A stretch of DNA of 64,000 nucleotides from UBA6265 sp964526965 (GTDB lineage: Bacteria > Chloroflexota > Chloroflexia > Thermomicrobiales > UBA6265). The notes beneath the pieces were generated by a model, which ran no database searches, was not told where the DNA came from, and worked only from the letters and a program-made list of their open reading frames with translations. This document shows, piece by piece, positions 25,505 through 34,351 of this stretch; the first letter of the stretch is position 1; each line of letters opens with the position of its first letter. The stretch is from contig CAZGML010000005.1 in NCBI GenBank assembly GCA_964526965.1, positions 47,832-111,831 on the forward strand. The letters are read 5' to 3'. The position numbers and the translations under genes were made by a program.

Positions 25505-27349
25505 CTATTCTGAAACTTCTGGCAATATTCGCACCGCGCCCTTGTCTGCTGAAGCAGCAAACGCCGCATATGCGCGCAACGCCTGAGTCACATTTCGCTT
25601 GCGTGGCTGTGCTGGTTTCCAGCCGATTTGATCTTGCTCGACACGACGTGCCTCGAGCTCCTCATCGGGGATTTGCAGGTTGATGGCTCGATTTGGGATG
25701 TCAATCTCGATCATATCGCCGGTTCGAATCAGACCAATCGCGCCGCCCTGTGCCGCTTCTGGAGAGACATGACCGACCGAAAGTCCCGATGTGCCACCGG
25801 AGAACCGTCCGTCTGTCAGCAAGGCGCAGGATTTGCCGAGGCCGCGTGATTTCAAATAGCTGGTCGGGTAGAGCATTTCCTGCATGCCCGGGCCGCCCTT
25901 CGGTCCTTCGTACCGAATTACCACCACGTCGCCTTCCTTGACCTCGCGGGCCAAAATGCCTCGCACGGCATCGTTCTGGCTCTCGAATACCACAGCTGGC
26001 CCGGTGAAGGTGAGGATGCTCTCGTCCACGCCTGCGGTCTTAACGATGCATCCATCCAGCGCGATGTTGCCTTTGAGCACGGCGAGGCCACCATCTTCGG
26101 AGAATGGGTGTTGTGCCGAGCGGATCACACCGTTCTCGCGATCGGTATCGAGTTCGTTCCAGCGTGCATCCTGGCTGAACGCCGTTTGCGTGCGCACGCC
26201 GCCCGGAGCCGCCTGGTACAGCCGATGCACGGCCTCCGAATCGGTGCGATCAATGGACCAGGAGTCGATGGCATCGCCAATAGACGGCATGTACACGGTC
26301 GGCGTATCGCGGTGAATCAAACCAGCTTCGTCCAACTGTCCCAGAATCGCCATGATTCCGCCGGCCCGATGGACATCCTCGACGTGAACATCCGCCTTTG
26401 CTGGTGCCACCTTGGACAGGCAGGGCACCTTGCGAGAGAGCGCATCAATATCCTCCATTGTGAAGTCGATTTCGCCCTCGTGTGCTGCCGCAAGGATATG
26501 TAGCACTGTGTTGGTGGATCCGCCCATTGCGATATCCAGTGACATCGCGTTTTCGAAAGCCTGTTTGTTGGCGATTGAGCGTGGGAGCACAGATTCGTCA
26601 TCCTGCTCGTAGTAGCGCTTCGTGATGTCGACAATGATCCGTCCGGTATCGAGGAAGAGCTTCTCTCGATCCACGTGGGTAGCGAGAATTGAACCGTTGC
26701 CCGGGAGAGCAAGGCCAAGGGCCTCAGTGAGGCAGTTCATGGAATTTGCCGTGAACATGCCAGAGCACGATCCACAGGTGGGGCAGGCAGCCTGCTCGAT
26801 CGCGAGGAGGTTGGAATCGGAGAAGGTATCGTCGCCGCCGGCAACCATGGCGTCCACCAAATCGAGCGATTGGGTAACGCCATCCAGGTTCACCTTGCCC
26901 GCTTCCATGGGGCCACCGGAAACGAACATTGCCGGTATGTTGAGCCGCATGGCGGCGTTGAACATGCCGGGAGTGATTTTGTCACAATTGGAAATGCAGA
27001 CCATCGCGTCCGCGCAATGGGCATTGACCATGTACTCAACGCTATCGGCAATGATCTCGCGGGACGGGAGCGAGTAGAGCATGCCGTCGTGTCCCATGGC
27101 AATGCCGTCGTCTACGGCGATGGTGTTGAACTCCTTGGCGATGCCACCGGCCTTTTCGATTTCCCGTGCTACGAGTTGCCCGAGATCCTTGAGGTGGACA
27201 TGCCCCGGCACGAACTGGGTGAACGAGTTCACCACGGCGATGATCGGCTTGCCGAAATCGTCATCCTTCACACCGGTTGCTCGCCATAGTCCGCGTGCCC
27301 CGGCCATATTTCGTCCGTGCGTGGTTGTACGAAATCGATACTGTGGCAT
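25505..27349 (-). CDS. ilvD: Dihydroxy-acid dehydratase IlvD
   Basis: 614 residues. IlvD dehydrates 2,3-dihydroxy-isovalerate and -methylvalerate in valine, leucine and isoleucine synthesis using an iron-sulfur cluster. Cluster ligands are visible in ISNCDKITPGM and CPTCGSCSGMFTANSMNCL. The GTDGRFSGGT-like block (LLTDGRFSGGTSGLSVGHVSPEA) with the catalytic serine is intact. No other ilv/leu genes are adjacent and I see no T-box upstream, so it appears to be transcribed alone. Confidence 0.97.
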   Translation of the reverse strand: MPQYRFRTTTHGRNMAGARGLWRATGVKDDDFGKPIIAVVNSFTQFVPGHVHLKDLGQLVAREIEKAGGIAKEFNTIAVDDGIAMGHDGMLYSLPSREIIADSVEYMVNAHCADAMVCISNCDKITPGMFNAAMRLNIPAMFVSGGPMEAGKVNLDGVTQSLDLVDAMVAGGDDTFSDSNLLAIEQAACPTCGSCSGMFTANSMNCLTEALGLALPGNGSILATHVDREKLFLDTGRIIVDITKRYYEQDDESVLPRSIANKQAFENAMSLDIAMGGSTNTVLHILAAAHEGEIDFTMEDIDALSRKVPCLSKVAPAKADVHVEDVHRAGGIMAILGQLDEAGLIHRDTPTVYMPSIGDAIDSWSIDRTDSEAVHRLYQAAPGGVRTQTAFSQDARWNELDTDRENGVIRSAQHPFSEDGGLAVLKGNIALDGCIVKTAGVDESILTFTGPAVVFESQNDAVRGILAREVKEGDVVVIRYEGPKGGPGMQEMLYPTSYLKSRGLGKSCALLTDGRFSGGTSGLSVGHVSPEAAQGGAIGLIRTGDMIEIDIPNRAINLQIPDEELEARRVEQDQIGWKPAQPRKRNVTQALRAYAAFAASADKGAVRILPEVSE

Positions 27350-27519
27350 TTGCTTGTGTCTGCTTTCGTTGTACTTGTGTGTGTAAATGAGACGTTGTGT
27401 CGCTCATCTCCGCTGATGCCAACTCAACAAAAGAAATAGTATCGTCAAGCTGACATTTGGGCTACGGGAAATATGCCTGGTGGTGCAAGATATCGCATCT
27501 CTGCGGTACAATCTCTCCC

Positions 27520-27609
27520 GGAGGGGTGCCAGAGTGGACGATTGGAGCGGTCTTGAAAACCGTCGCGGTGTCACAGCCGCCGCGGGTTCGAATCCCGCCC
27601 CCTCCGCCA
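27520..27609 (+). tRNA. tRNA-Ser(UGA), CCA encoded
   Basis: Acceptor GGAGGGG/CCCCTCC, discriminator G and genomic CCA. The anticodon arm GCGGT-CTTGAAA-ACCGT gives anticodon UGA (codons UCA/UCG). It has a long variable arm and T stem GCGGG/CCCGC. A TACAAT -10-like hexamer lies eight bases upstream. It is divergent from ilvD. Confidence 0.95.
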
Positions 27610-27700
27610 TCATCAGCGCACCCGTCTAATCACCCAACTAAGTCCATCTTTACAGACCCGTGCCGAGCCGTTTCCACGGAGTGAACCTGGGGGTAAATCT

Positions 27701-28243
27701 GTGGCCGACATCAGGCTGTTCCATTTCAGCGATGATCCCTCGATCGAGGTCTTTACTCCTCGTTCGGTTCAGGTACCGGCGCAGCGGCCGCCGGGAATGG
27801 AATGGCTCAACGGTCCGCTCGTGTGGGCGATTGAGGAGAGCCATCAGCCGATGTACCTCTTCCCCCGCGATTGCCCCCGTATCCTGATATGGGCTACTCC
27901 CGAATCGTCAGGTTCGGACAAGGAAGCCTGGCTGGGAACGAGCGAGACCGTGGCCTACATCGAACGCCATTGCCTGGATGAATTGGATTCGACCACGCTC
28001 TATCGATACGAGTTCCCTTCGAATTCCTTTGAAAATCTTCAGGACGCAGGTATGTGGGTGAGCAGGGAAACGGTGACACCGATCCGACGAGATACGATCA
28101 CCAACTTGAGGGATCAGCTGGTGAATCTCGGCGTTGATCTGCGCGTCGTCGAGAGCCTCGTTCCGTTCCGGGAGCTGTGGGAAACCTCACTTCACGTCAG
28201 CGGGATCCGCTTGCGCAACGCCCGCGGCTGGTCCGACTCCTAA
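27701..28243 (+). CDS. DUF6886 family protein
   Basis: 180 residues starting at GTG with a GGGGG ribosome-binding tract nine bases upstream. The opening IRLFHFSDDPSIEVFTPR, the central VWAIEESHQPMYLFPRDCPRI and the acidic linker match the uncharacterised DUF6886 proteins as I know them, found mostly in Firmicutes and Chloroflexota. It is soluble with no signal peptide. Function is unknown. A methyltransferase gene follows in the same direction after 54 bases and could be co-transcribed. Confidence 0.75.
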   Translation: MADIRLFHFSDDPSIEVFTPRSVQVPAQRPPGMEWLNGPLVWAIEESHQPMYLFPRDCPRILIWATPESSGSDKEAWLGTSETVAYIERHCLDELDSTTLYRYEFPSNSFENLQDAGMWVSRETVTPIRRDTITNLRDQLVNLGVDLRVVESLVPFRELWETSLHVSGIRLRNARGWSDS

Positions 28244-28297
28244 GGCCCACAGGAGTAGTATGGTGGCAGTGATGCGCCTCGGAAAGGAGCGTAAACA

Positions 28298-28903
28298 ATG
28301 AACTCCTGGGACATGCGATATGCCAACAAGAACTATCTCTTCGGGAAAGAACCGAGCCACTTCCTGACGGAGCGATCATCGTACTTCCAACCGGGTCAGG
28401 TCGCGCTCCTGGTTGCCGATGGCGAAGGGCGCAATGGTGTCTACCTCGCGAAGCAGGGGCTGCGTGTGCACTCTGTCGATGGATCGTCGATTGCACTTCG
28501 GAAGGCGAAGAAATTGGCATACGAAGCCGGTGTACAGCTGGTGCTGGAGCAGGCGGATGTCACCGACTGGACCTGGTACGAAAACGCCTACGACCACGTC
28601 GTTGGCATCATGATCCAGTTCGCCGATCCAGAGATTCGTCCGAAACTGTTCGAGAACATGAAGAACGCGGTCAAGCCCGGCGGTTATCTCTTGCTGCACG
28701 GGTATCGTCCGGAGCAGGTCGAACTCGGCACCGGTGGGCCTCCAGATCCGGACCACATGTACACCGAGGAGATGCTTCGGGAGGCGTTCAGCGACTTCGA
28801 GATTATCGAGCTTACCGAAGAAGACCGCGAGATCGAGGAGGGGAAGGGTCATCGAGGACAATCGGCGTTGATCAATCTTGTGGCTCGTAAACCTCAAGAG
28901 TAA
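28298..28903 (+). CDS. Class I SAM-dependent methyltransferase
   Basis: 201 residues. The N-terminal WDMRYANKNYLFGKEPSHFL is typical of a TehB/thiopurine-like small-molecule methyltransferase group. The SAM-binding motif I is VALLVADGEGRNGVYLA, with the motif II acidic residue in VHSVDGSS, and VKPGGYLLLHGYRPEQ is motif V-like. AAAGGAG precedes the ATG. The substrate is unknown; tellurite or thiol-type methylation is only a family-level guess. It ends just before a strong bidirectional terminator shared with serS. Confidence 0.87.
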   Translation: MNSWDMRYANKNYLFGKEPSHFLTERSSYFQPGQVALLVADGEGRNGVYLAKQGLRVHSVDGSSIALRKAKKLAYEAGVQLVLEQADVTDWTWYENAYDHVVGIMIQFADPEIRPKLFENMKNAVKPGGYLLLHGYRPEQVELGTGGPPDPDHMYTEEMLREAFSDFEIIELTEEDREIEEGKGHRGQSALINLVARKPQE

Positions 28904-28919
28904 ATCAATGTCACGCAAA

Positions 28920-28952
28920 AGCGGGGCGAGACAACACGTGTCTCGCCCCGCT
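28920..28952. terminator. Bidirectional terminator between methyltransferase gene and serS
   Basis: A perfect 14-bp stem (AGCGGGGCGAGACA / TGTCTCGCCCCGCT) with a five-base loop. It is followed by T4 on the minus strand and TTATTGTT-like sequence on the plus strand. Confidence 0.9.
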
Positions 28953-28962
28953 TATTGTTCTG

Positions 28963-30267
28963 CTAAACTGCGTGCTTGCTCGGTCCGATTGGTTGTTGTT
29001 TGCCGATGATGGATTTGCCACCCATATATGGCCGCAGCACTTCTGGCACCACGATCGTGCCATCTTCCTGCTGGTAGTTCTCCATAATCGCGATCATCAC
29101 GCGCGGAATCGCAAGGCCCGATCCGTTGAGCGTGTGCAGGAATGCCGGCTTCCCGCTCTCGGTTCGATAACGGATATTCGCACGGCGTGCCTGGAAATCA
29201 CGGAAGTTCGTGCAGCTACTTACTTCCAGCCACTCTTCGCAACCGGGCGCCCAAACCTCAATGTCATACGTGTGGGCCGCACCAAAACCCATATCGCCCG
29301 TGCAAAGATCAAGCAAGCGGTAGGTGAGTCCAAGCTGTTCAGCGATATACGTCGCCTCACCAATCAGTCGTTCCAGTTCGGCGTCGGAATCATCCGGATG
29401 CGCGAACTTCACCAGCTCCACCTTCATGAACTGGAATACGCGCTTGATGCCGCGAACATCCCGGCCCGCCGAGACCTTTTCTCGTCGGAAACATGGAGTT
29501 CCCGCCGTGACATAGACTGGTAAGACGTCGTTATCCAGAATCTCTTCCCGGTACATGTTCGTGAGTGGCACTTCCGCAGTTGGAATGAGCCACTTGTCTT
29601 CCTCGTGATCCTTGAACAGGGTGTCTGCGAACTTCGGCAACTGGGTTGTGCCGACCATGGCGTCACTATTTACCTGGTATGGCGGATGTACTTCCAGGTA
29701 ACCGTGGCGCTCTGTATGGACATCGAGCATCCAGTCGACCAGCGCTCGCTGCATGCGGGCAATGTCTCCGCGCAGGATATATGATCGTGAACCAGCGATC
29801 TTCGCAGCACGCTCGAAATCGATGACATCCAACTCCTCGGCCAGATCCCAGTGTGGCTTTGGGGTGAAATCAAACGTACGTTGCGGAGTCCCCTGAATCG
29901 GCCCGGGAACGTTGTCGTTTTCGTCCTTGCCGAGAGGAACTTCAGGATCCGGCAGGTTTGGGATACCAAGCAGCAGGTTGTGCAGCTCTTCATCTACGGC
30001 ATTCGCCTGGGCATCGAGTTCAGAAATACGGTCGCCAAGTGCCCCCATCTCTTCAATCAGCTTCTGGCGCTCGTCTGGATCCTTCGTTTTGCCTACCTTT
30101 TTGGATCCGGCGTTGCGCTCGGCCTTTACCGTTTCCGCTTCGCGGATAAGTGCTCGCCGCTTCTCATCAAGTGCGAGGAGCTGGTCGACATCCACTTCTT
30201 CACCGCGGGTCTCGATACGTCTTTTGAACTCTTCGGGGTTCTCCCGGATCATGCGAATATCGTTCAT
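28963..30267 (-). CDS. serS: Seryl-tRNA synthetase
   Basis: 434 residues, a class II synthetase. The N-terminal ~110 residues form the long antiparallel coiled coil that grips the tRNA-Ser variable arm. The catalytic core carries motif 2 (TPCFRREKVSAGRDVRGIKRVFQF) and motif 3 (NGSGLAIPRVMIAIMENYQ). It charges all tRNA-Ser species, four of which are encoded within the preceding 8 kb. A structured 127-base region separates it from the HNH gene upstream on the same strand; I find no T-box motif there. Confidence 0.97.
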   Translation of the reverse strand: MNDIRMIRENPEEFKRRIETRGEEVDVDQLLALDEKRRALIREAETVKAERNAGSKKVGKTKDPDERQKLIEEMGALGDRISELDAQANAVDEELHNLLLGIPNLPDPEVPLGKDENDNVPGPIQGTPQRTFDFTPKPHWDLAEELDVIDFERAAKIAGSRSYILRGDIARMQRALVDWMLDVHTERHGYLEVHPPYQVNSDAMVGTTQLPKFADTLFKDHEEDKWLIPTAEVPLTNMYREEILDNDVLPVYVTAGTPCFRREKVSAGRDVRGIKRVFQFMKVELVKFAHPDDSDAELERLIGEATYIAEQLGLTYRLLDLCTGDMGFGAAHTYDIEVWAPGCEEWLEVSSCTNFRDFQARRANIRYRTESGKPAFLHTLNGSGLAIPRVMIAIMENYQQEDGTIVVPEVLRPYMGGKSIIGKQQPIGPSKHAV

Positions 30268-30343
30268 TGATTATGCCTTTCCATATACGATTCCATGCTT
30301 CTACAAGCGTGCCGCCAATGGGCAGTCGCTGACAAGGGGTTAT

Positions 30344-30395
30344 GCCCCGCGGGGCTCATCGGCCTGCGGAGTTATTGGCTAACTCTCGTGCCGAT
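30344..30395 (-). other. Structured RNA region between HNH gene and serS
   Basis: A 12-base palindrome GCCCCGCGGGGC (30344-30355) sits beside a nested hairpin. The hairpin's outer arms are ATCGGC (30358-30363) and GCCGAT (30390-30395); the inner arms are GAGTTA and TAACTC around a TTGGC loop. There is no T run, so it is either a leader element of serS or a poor terminator of the HNH gene. Confidence 0.4.
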
Positions 30396-30955
30396 CAGTC
30401 CGCCGCGGGGCTGGTAGAACTGGAATCCTGAGTGGGGGAACTAAGCTCTATACCGGGAAGGTAGGCGTGCCAATCTGGCTGGCGTCGCAGGTCGAGCCGG
30501 CGCTCGATGGTGTAGTACATACCGGGGCGCGGCTCGTAGGGTTCAGACGCCAGCCTCATGCGAGCATCTTGCAGGGTCTTGTTGCCCTTGCGATGATTGC
30601 ACGCCTTGCAGCTGGCTACGACATTCGTCCACTCATGCCGACCACCGCGACTCCGCGGCACCACATGGTCGACCGTCAGGTCGTGCTGGACGATTCCGCA
30701 ATATTGACACGTGAAGCGATCACGGATGAATATCTCGCGGCGACTGAGCTTTACGCGTGGTCGGGGCCGACGCACAAATGCCCGCAGTCGTATGACTGAG
30801 GGCACCTGAAATGATCGGCTGGTTGTGTGAAGCTGTTGAGGGCGTTGCACAAGCGTATCTGCCTTGCCCCCAAATGTGAGCACAAGTGCACGTCGAACGT
30901 CGCACACGTTCAAGGGTTCATAGTTCTGGTTGAGCACCAATACGGCGTTGTTCAC
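30395..30955 (-). CDS. HNH endonuclease family protein
   Basis: 186 residues with GTG start and AAAGG upstream. The N-terminal half (VLNQNYEPLNVCDVRRALVL) and the HNH module (FTCQYCG, LTVDHVVPRSRGG, NVVASCKACNHRKGN) match a widespread bacterial HNH group with a structural CxxC...CxxC zinc site. The catalytic His lies in DHV. These are usually stand-alone housekeeping or repair-associated nucleases, not homing enzymes. The C-terminus is a Ser/Thr-rich tail. It lies downstream of uvrA on the same strand. The biological substrate is unknown. Confidence 0.9.
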   Translation of the reverse strand: MNNAVLVLNQNYEPLNVCDVRRALVLTFGGKADTLVQRPQQLHTTSRSFQVPSVIRLRAFVRRPRPRVKLSRREIFIRDRFTCQYCGIVQHDLTVDHVVPRSRGGRHEWTNVVASCKACNHRKGNKTLQDARMRLASEPYEPRPGMYYTIERRLDLRRQPDWHAYLPGIELSSPTQDSSSTSPAAD

Positions 30956-31057
30956 CCTGCCGAACCTTTCGGATCAGGATTGCCGCGGATTACCTTCGCA
31001 CCAGGTACCGAATGCAACCGTTGCGACTTCTCTGCAGGGGATATTAGCAAAGGTTGC

Positions 31058-31081
31058 CCCCGCTTACCAAGGGTAGCGGGG
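31058..31081 (-). terminator. Probable terminator after uvrA
   Basis: The stem CCCCGCT(T)ACC / GGTAGCGGGG has a three-base loop and one bulge, 24 bases past the uvrA stop. The T tract is weak on either strand, so termination may be inefficient. Confidence 0.45.
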
Positions 31082-31104
31082 TAAAACCAATGTTAAGAGC
31101 GTAA

Positions 31105-34014
31105 TTAAACGCCGACAGGAACGTCTACCAGGTAGGGTTTGAGATACTGGCCGGTGTAGGAATCCTCGATCTCGATGACGTCTTCAGGCGTCCCCTCGGC
31201 GATTACCAGGCCACCACCGGATCCTCCCTCGGGGCCAAGATCAATGATCCAGTCCGAGCTTTTGATGATGTCGAGGTTGTGCTCGATCACGAGCACGGTG
31301 TTCCCTCCGTTGGTGAGTCGCTGCAGCACTGCCAGCAATCGTTCGATGTCCGCAAAGTGAAGGCCGGTTGTCGGCTCATCAAGGATATACATCGTTTTAC
31401 CGGTAGATCGTCGTGCCAGTTCGCTACTGAGTTTCACTCGCTGCGCCTCACCACCGGAGAGTTGCGTAGCCGGTTGCCCGAGCTTGATGTACCCAAGTCC
31501 GACATCGAAGAGGGTTTGCAGCTTGTTCTTGATGCTCGGCACGTTCTCGAAGAATGTGAGGGCTTCTTCAACATTCATGTCCAGCACGTCTGCGATGGAT
31601 TTGCCCTTGTAGAGAATCTCCAGGGCTTCCCGGTTGTAGCGGGCTCCCTTGCAGACTTCACATGGAACAAACACGTCCGGCAGGAAGTTCATCTCGATCT
31701 GGATGATGCCTTCGCCCTTACACGCCTCACAACGGCCACCCTTCACGTTAAAGCTGAACCGTCCCGGCTTGTATCCGCGCGTCTTGGCCTCCGGCATGGA
31801 GGCAAAGAGTTCACGGATAGTTGTGAAAACACCGGTATACGTCGCCGGATTCGAGCGCGGCGTTCGCCCGATGGGGCTTTGGTCGATTTCGATAACCTTG
31901 TCCAGGTGTTCAACGCCTTCAAGCGCATCGTGCGAACCCGGGCGCTGGCGGGCGCGGTGCAGGTCCATCGCCAGCCGCTTGTGCAGCGTATCCGTAATGA
32001 GCGAGCTCTTTCCGGAGCCGGAAACACCGGTCACGCACATAAATGTACCCAGAGGGAACTCGACGTCGATATTCTGCAGGTTATTCGCTCGGGCGCCGAT
32101 AAGCTTGAGCTTCTTGCCGTTGCCTTCCCGACGCTTTTTCGGCACCTTGATGGTTTTGCGCCCGCTCAGGTAATCGCCGGTTATCGATTCTGTGTTGGCC
32201 TTGATGGCCTCCAGCGGGCCATCGGCCACGAGATGGCCGCCATGCTCGCCAGCGCCAGGCCCGATATCGATGATCCAGTCGGCGGCGCGCATGGTGTCCT
32301 CATCGTGCTCGACGACGATCAGTGTGTTGCCGATATCGCGCAGCCTTTGCAGCGTTTTGATCAGCCGGGCATTGTCCCGCTGATGGAGGCCGATGCTCGG
32401 TTCATCGAGGATATAGAGCACACCCATAAGACTGGAGCCGATTTGCGTCGCCAGCCGGATTCGCTGTGCCTCGCCTCCAGAAAGCGTGTTGGCGCTGCGC
32501 TCCATCGTGAGGTAATCGAGTCCAACATCCACCAGGAACCCGAGCCGTTCGCAAATCTCTTTGAGAATTTGGCGCGCAATCAGGTATTCACGTGTGCTAA
32601 GTGGTGCAGCCGGGTTGTCTGCCGGATCGAGGTTGAGCGAATTGAACCAGGCGCTGGCCTCGTGAACCGGCATGCGGGTGACGTCGATCACGCTCTTGTC
32701 AGCTACCGTGACCGAGAGGATCTCCGGCCGCAGCCGCTGCCCATGGCACGTTGGGCACGGTCGTGTGGCCATAAAGTGCTCGATCTGCTCTCGCATGAAC
32801 TCGGATTCGGTTTGCCGGTGCCGGCGTTGCAGGTTCGGGATAACGCCTTCGAAGGCGACGTTGTATTTACGTCGCCGACCAGAACGCGGCGAATACTCAA
32901 CCTGGATCTTCTCGTCGCCGGTACCGTTCAGCAGGAGATCGACATGCGCCGGATCCATTTCCATCACCGGCACATCCAGCGAGAAGTCGTAGGCCTTGGC
33001 GACGCCCTTCAGGAGGGCGCCATACCACTTGCTGTTTTCGAGCCCACTTCGAACCCACGGCACAATTGCGCCCTGCGCGATGCTGAGGGCCCGATTCGGG
33101 ATAACGAGATCGGGCTCGAATTCCATCGTCGTACCAAGGCCCATGCAGGTATCGCATGCACCATGCGGGCTGTTAAAGCTGAAGTTTCGAGGTTCGAGCT
33201 CTGCGAAGCTGAAACCGCAGACCGGGCAGGAGAACTGCTCGGAAAAGGTGATTTCATCGCCATCGACGATTTGTGCGATCGCGATTCCTTCGCTCATGCG
33301 CAGTGCGACTTCGAGTGAATCGATAAGCCGCACCTTGTCCGGATGTTGTTCGTCCTCACCAAGTTCCTCTGGATGGCGAATGACCATTCGGTCGACCACG
33401 ACCTCAATCGTATGCTTCTTCGTTTTGGCGAGCCGAATGTCTTCGTCTGTCGTGCGGATCTCGCCATCCACGCGGACACGTGCAAATCCCTGGCGGCGGA
33501 TTTCCTCCAGAGTTGCCAGGTGTTCGCCCTTGCGATCGCGAATTACGGGACCGAGCAGCATCAGGCGGGTGCCATCTTCCTGCTGGAGAAGGATATCCGC
33601 CATCTGTTGAGGGGTTTGCCGCTCGATCGGGGTACCATCGTTTGGGCAGTGCGGATGGCCAATGCGCGCCCAGAGAAGGCGCATGTAGTCGTAGACCTCG
33701 GTGACTGTTCCGACGGTTGAGCGAGGGTTACGACTGGTGCCTTTTTGGTCGATAGAGATGGCAGGGGAGAGGCCCTCGATGTGGTCAAGATCAGGCTTCT
33801 CCATCTGCCCCAGGAACTGGCGCGCATAGGCGCTGAGCGATTCCACATAGCGGCGCTGACCCTCGGCGAAAATCGTGTCGAAGGCGAGCGAGGATTTTCC
33901 CGAGCCGGACAGGCCTGTGAAAACCACCAGGCTATCGCGGGGGATATCGACATTGATGTTTTTGAGATTGTGCTCGCGGGCACCCTGGATGCTGATGTGA
34001 TCGAATTGGGGCAT
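31105..34014 (-). CDS. uvrA: Excinuclease ABC subunit A (UvrA)
   Basis: 969 residues. UvrA scans DNA for bulky lesions and loads UvrB in nucleotide excision repair. Two ABC ATPase modules are visible: Walker A GLSGSGKS at 34-41 and GVSGSGKS near 650, with LSGGEAQR signatures in each half. Zinc-finger cysteines occur in CPVCGFSF...CDTCMG and in GRCEACKGEG...CEVCKGARY. ATG 34014 begins MPQFDHISIQGAREHNLKNI, the conserved start, with GAGGA upstream. A LexA-like box lies 33-46 bases before it, so SOS induction is expected. Confidence 0.97.
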   Translation of the reverse strand: MPQFDHISIQGAREHNLKNINVDIPRDSLVVFTGLSGSGKSSLAFDTIFAEGQRRYVESLSAYARQFLGQMEKPDLDHIEGLSPAISIDQKGTSRNPRSTVGTVTEVYDYMRLLWARIGHPHCPNDGTPIERQTPQQMADILLQQEDGTRLMLLGPVIRDRKGEHLATLEEIRRQGFARVRVDGEIRTTDEDIRLAKTKKHTIEVVVDRMVIRHPEELGEDEQHPDKVRLIDSLEVALRMSEGIAIAQIVDGDEITFSEQFSCPVCGFSFAELEPRNFSFNSPHGACDTCMGLGTTMEFEPDLVIPNRALSIAQGAIVPWVRSGLENSKWYGALLKGVAKAYDFSLDVPVMEMDPAHVDLLLNGTGDEKIQVEYSPRSGRRRKYNVAFEGVIPNLQRRHRQTESEFMREQIEHFMATRPCPTCHGQRLRPEILSVTVADKSVIDVTRMPVHEASAWFNSLNLDPADNPAAPLSTREYLIARQILKEICERLGFLVDVGLDYLTMERSANTLSGGEAQRIRLATQIGSSLMGVLYILDEPSIGLHQRDNARLIKTLQRLRDIGNTLIVVEHDEDTMRAADWIIDIGPGAGEHGGHLVADGPLEAIKANTESITGDYLSGRKTIKVPKKRREGNGKKLKLIGARANNLQNIDVEFPLGTFMCVTGVSGSGKSSLITDTLHKRLAMDLHRARQRPGSHDALEGVEHLDKVIEIDQSPIGRTPRSNPATYTGVFTTIRELFASMPEAKTRGYKPGRFSFNVKGGRCEACKGEGIIQIEMNFLPDVFVPCEVCKGARYNREALEILYKGKSIADVLDMNVEEALTFFENVPSIKNKLQTLFDVGLGYIKLGQPATQLSGGEAQRVKLSSELARRSTGKTMYILDEPTTGLHFADIERLLAVLQRLTNGGNTVLVIEHNLDIIKSSDWIIDLGPEGGSGGGLVIAEGTPEDVIEIEDSYTGQYLKPYLVDVPVGV

Positions 34015-34046
34015 GCTGTCCTCGGGATCAGAGAGAAAACACAATG

Positions 34047-34060
34047 CGAACATTTATTCG
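34047..34060. promoter_or_regulatory. LexA (SOS) box upstream of uvrA
   Basis: CGAACATTTATTCG matches the lexA box with one core mismatch (ATTC for GTTC). It sits eight bases downstream of a minus-strand TACACT -10 candidate (34069-34074), so bound LexA would cover the uvrA transcription start. Confidence 0.8.
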
Positions 34061-34163
34061 CATCTGATAGTGTAGCACGCACGGTGAGTGCCATGATAGT
34101 GGGGAAATGTTGTCATTTTGTGTGGACAGCGTGTGACCGCCTTGCCAATGATTACGTCATAGC

Positions 34164-34181
34164 TTTGGTTCATTCACCAAA
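34164..34181. promoter_or_regulatory. Operator-like inverted repeat
   Basis: TTTGGT-TCATTC-ACCAAA is a perfect 6-bp dyad with a six-base centre. It lies in the 337-base non-coding stretch between uvrA and the secreted peptide gene. It could bind a dimeric regulator; nothing more can be said. Confidence 0.35.
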
Positions 34182-34214
34182 CCGTTGTCGTTTTGTTATT
34201 TTGCAAACCAGGTG

Positions 34215-34244
34215 TTGCATTTCTCTTGAGGGGGGGGGTATGGT
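34215..34244 (+). promoter_or_regulatory. Candidate promoter of the secreted-peptide operon, with G9 spacer tract
   Basis: TTGCAT (34215-34220) and TATGGT (34239-34244) are separated by 18 bases whose last nine are an unbroken G run (34230-34238). Each hexamer matches consensus only partly. The 5' untranslated region would be about 100 bases. Confidence 0.35.
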
Positions 34245-34351
34245 AGGGGCACTCATACAGGTCTGTAGAGACGAATCATAGCGAGAAGGGTATTGGGCTG
34301 ATCACCCTAATACGACCGTGCAGTCAAGGTACATGTCGAAAGGATAACCTC

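Noticed and set aside
30268..30394. T-box upstream of serS
   Set aside because: No AGGTGG-ACCGCG sequence occurs on the minus strand in this interval.
31279..33318. Open frame of 679 codons on the plus strand opposite uvrA
   Set aside because: It is entirely antisense to a highly conserved uvrA, has the composition of a complementary-strand shadow and no ribosome site.
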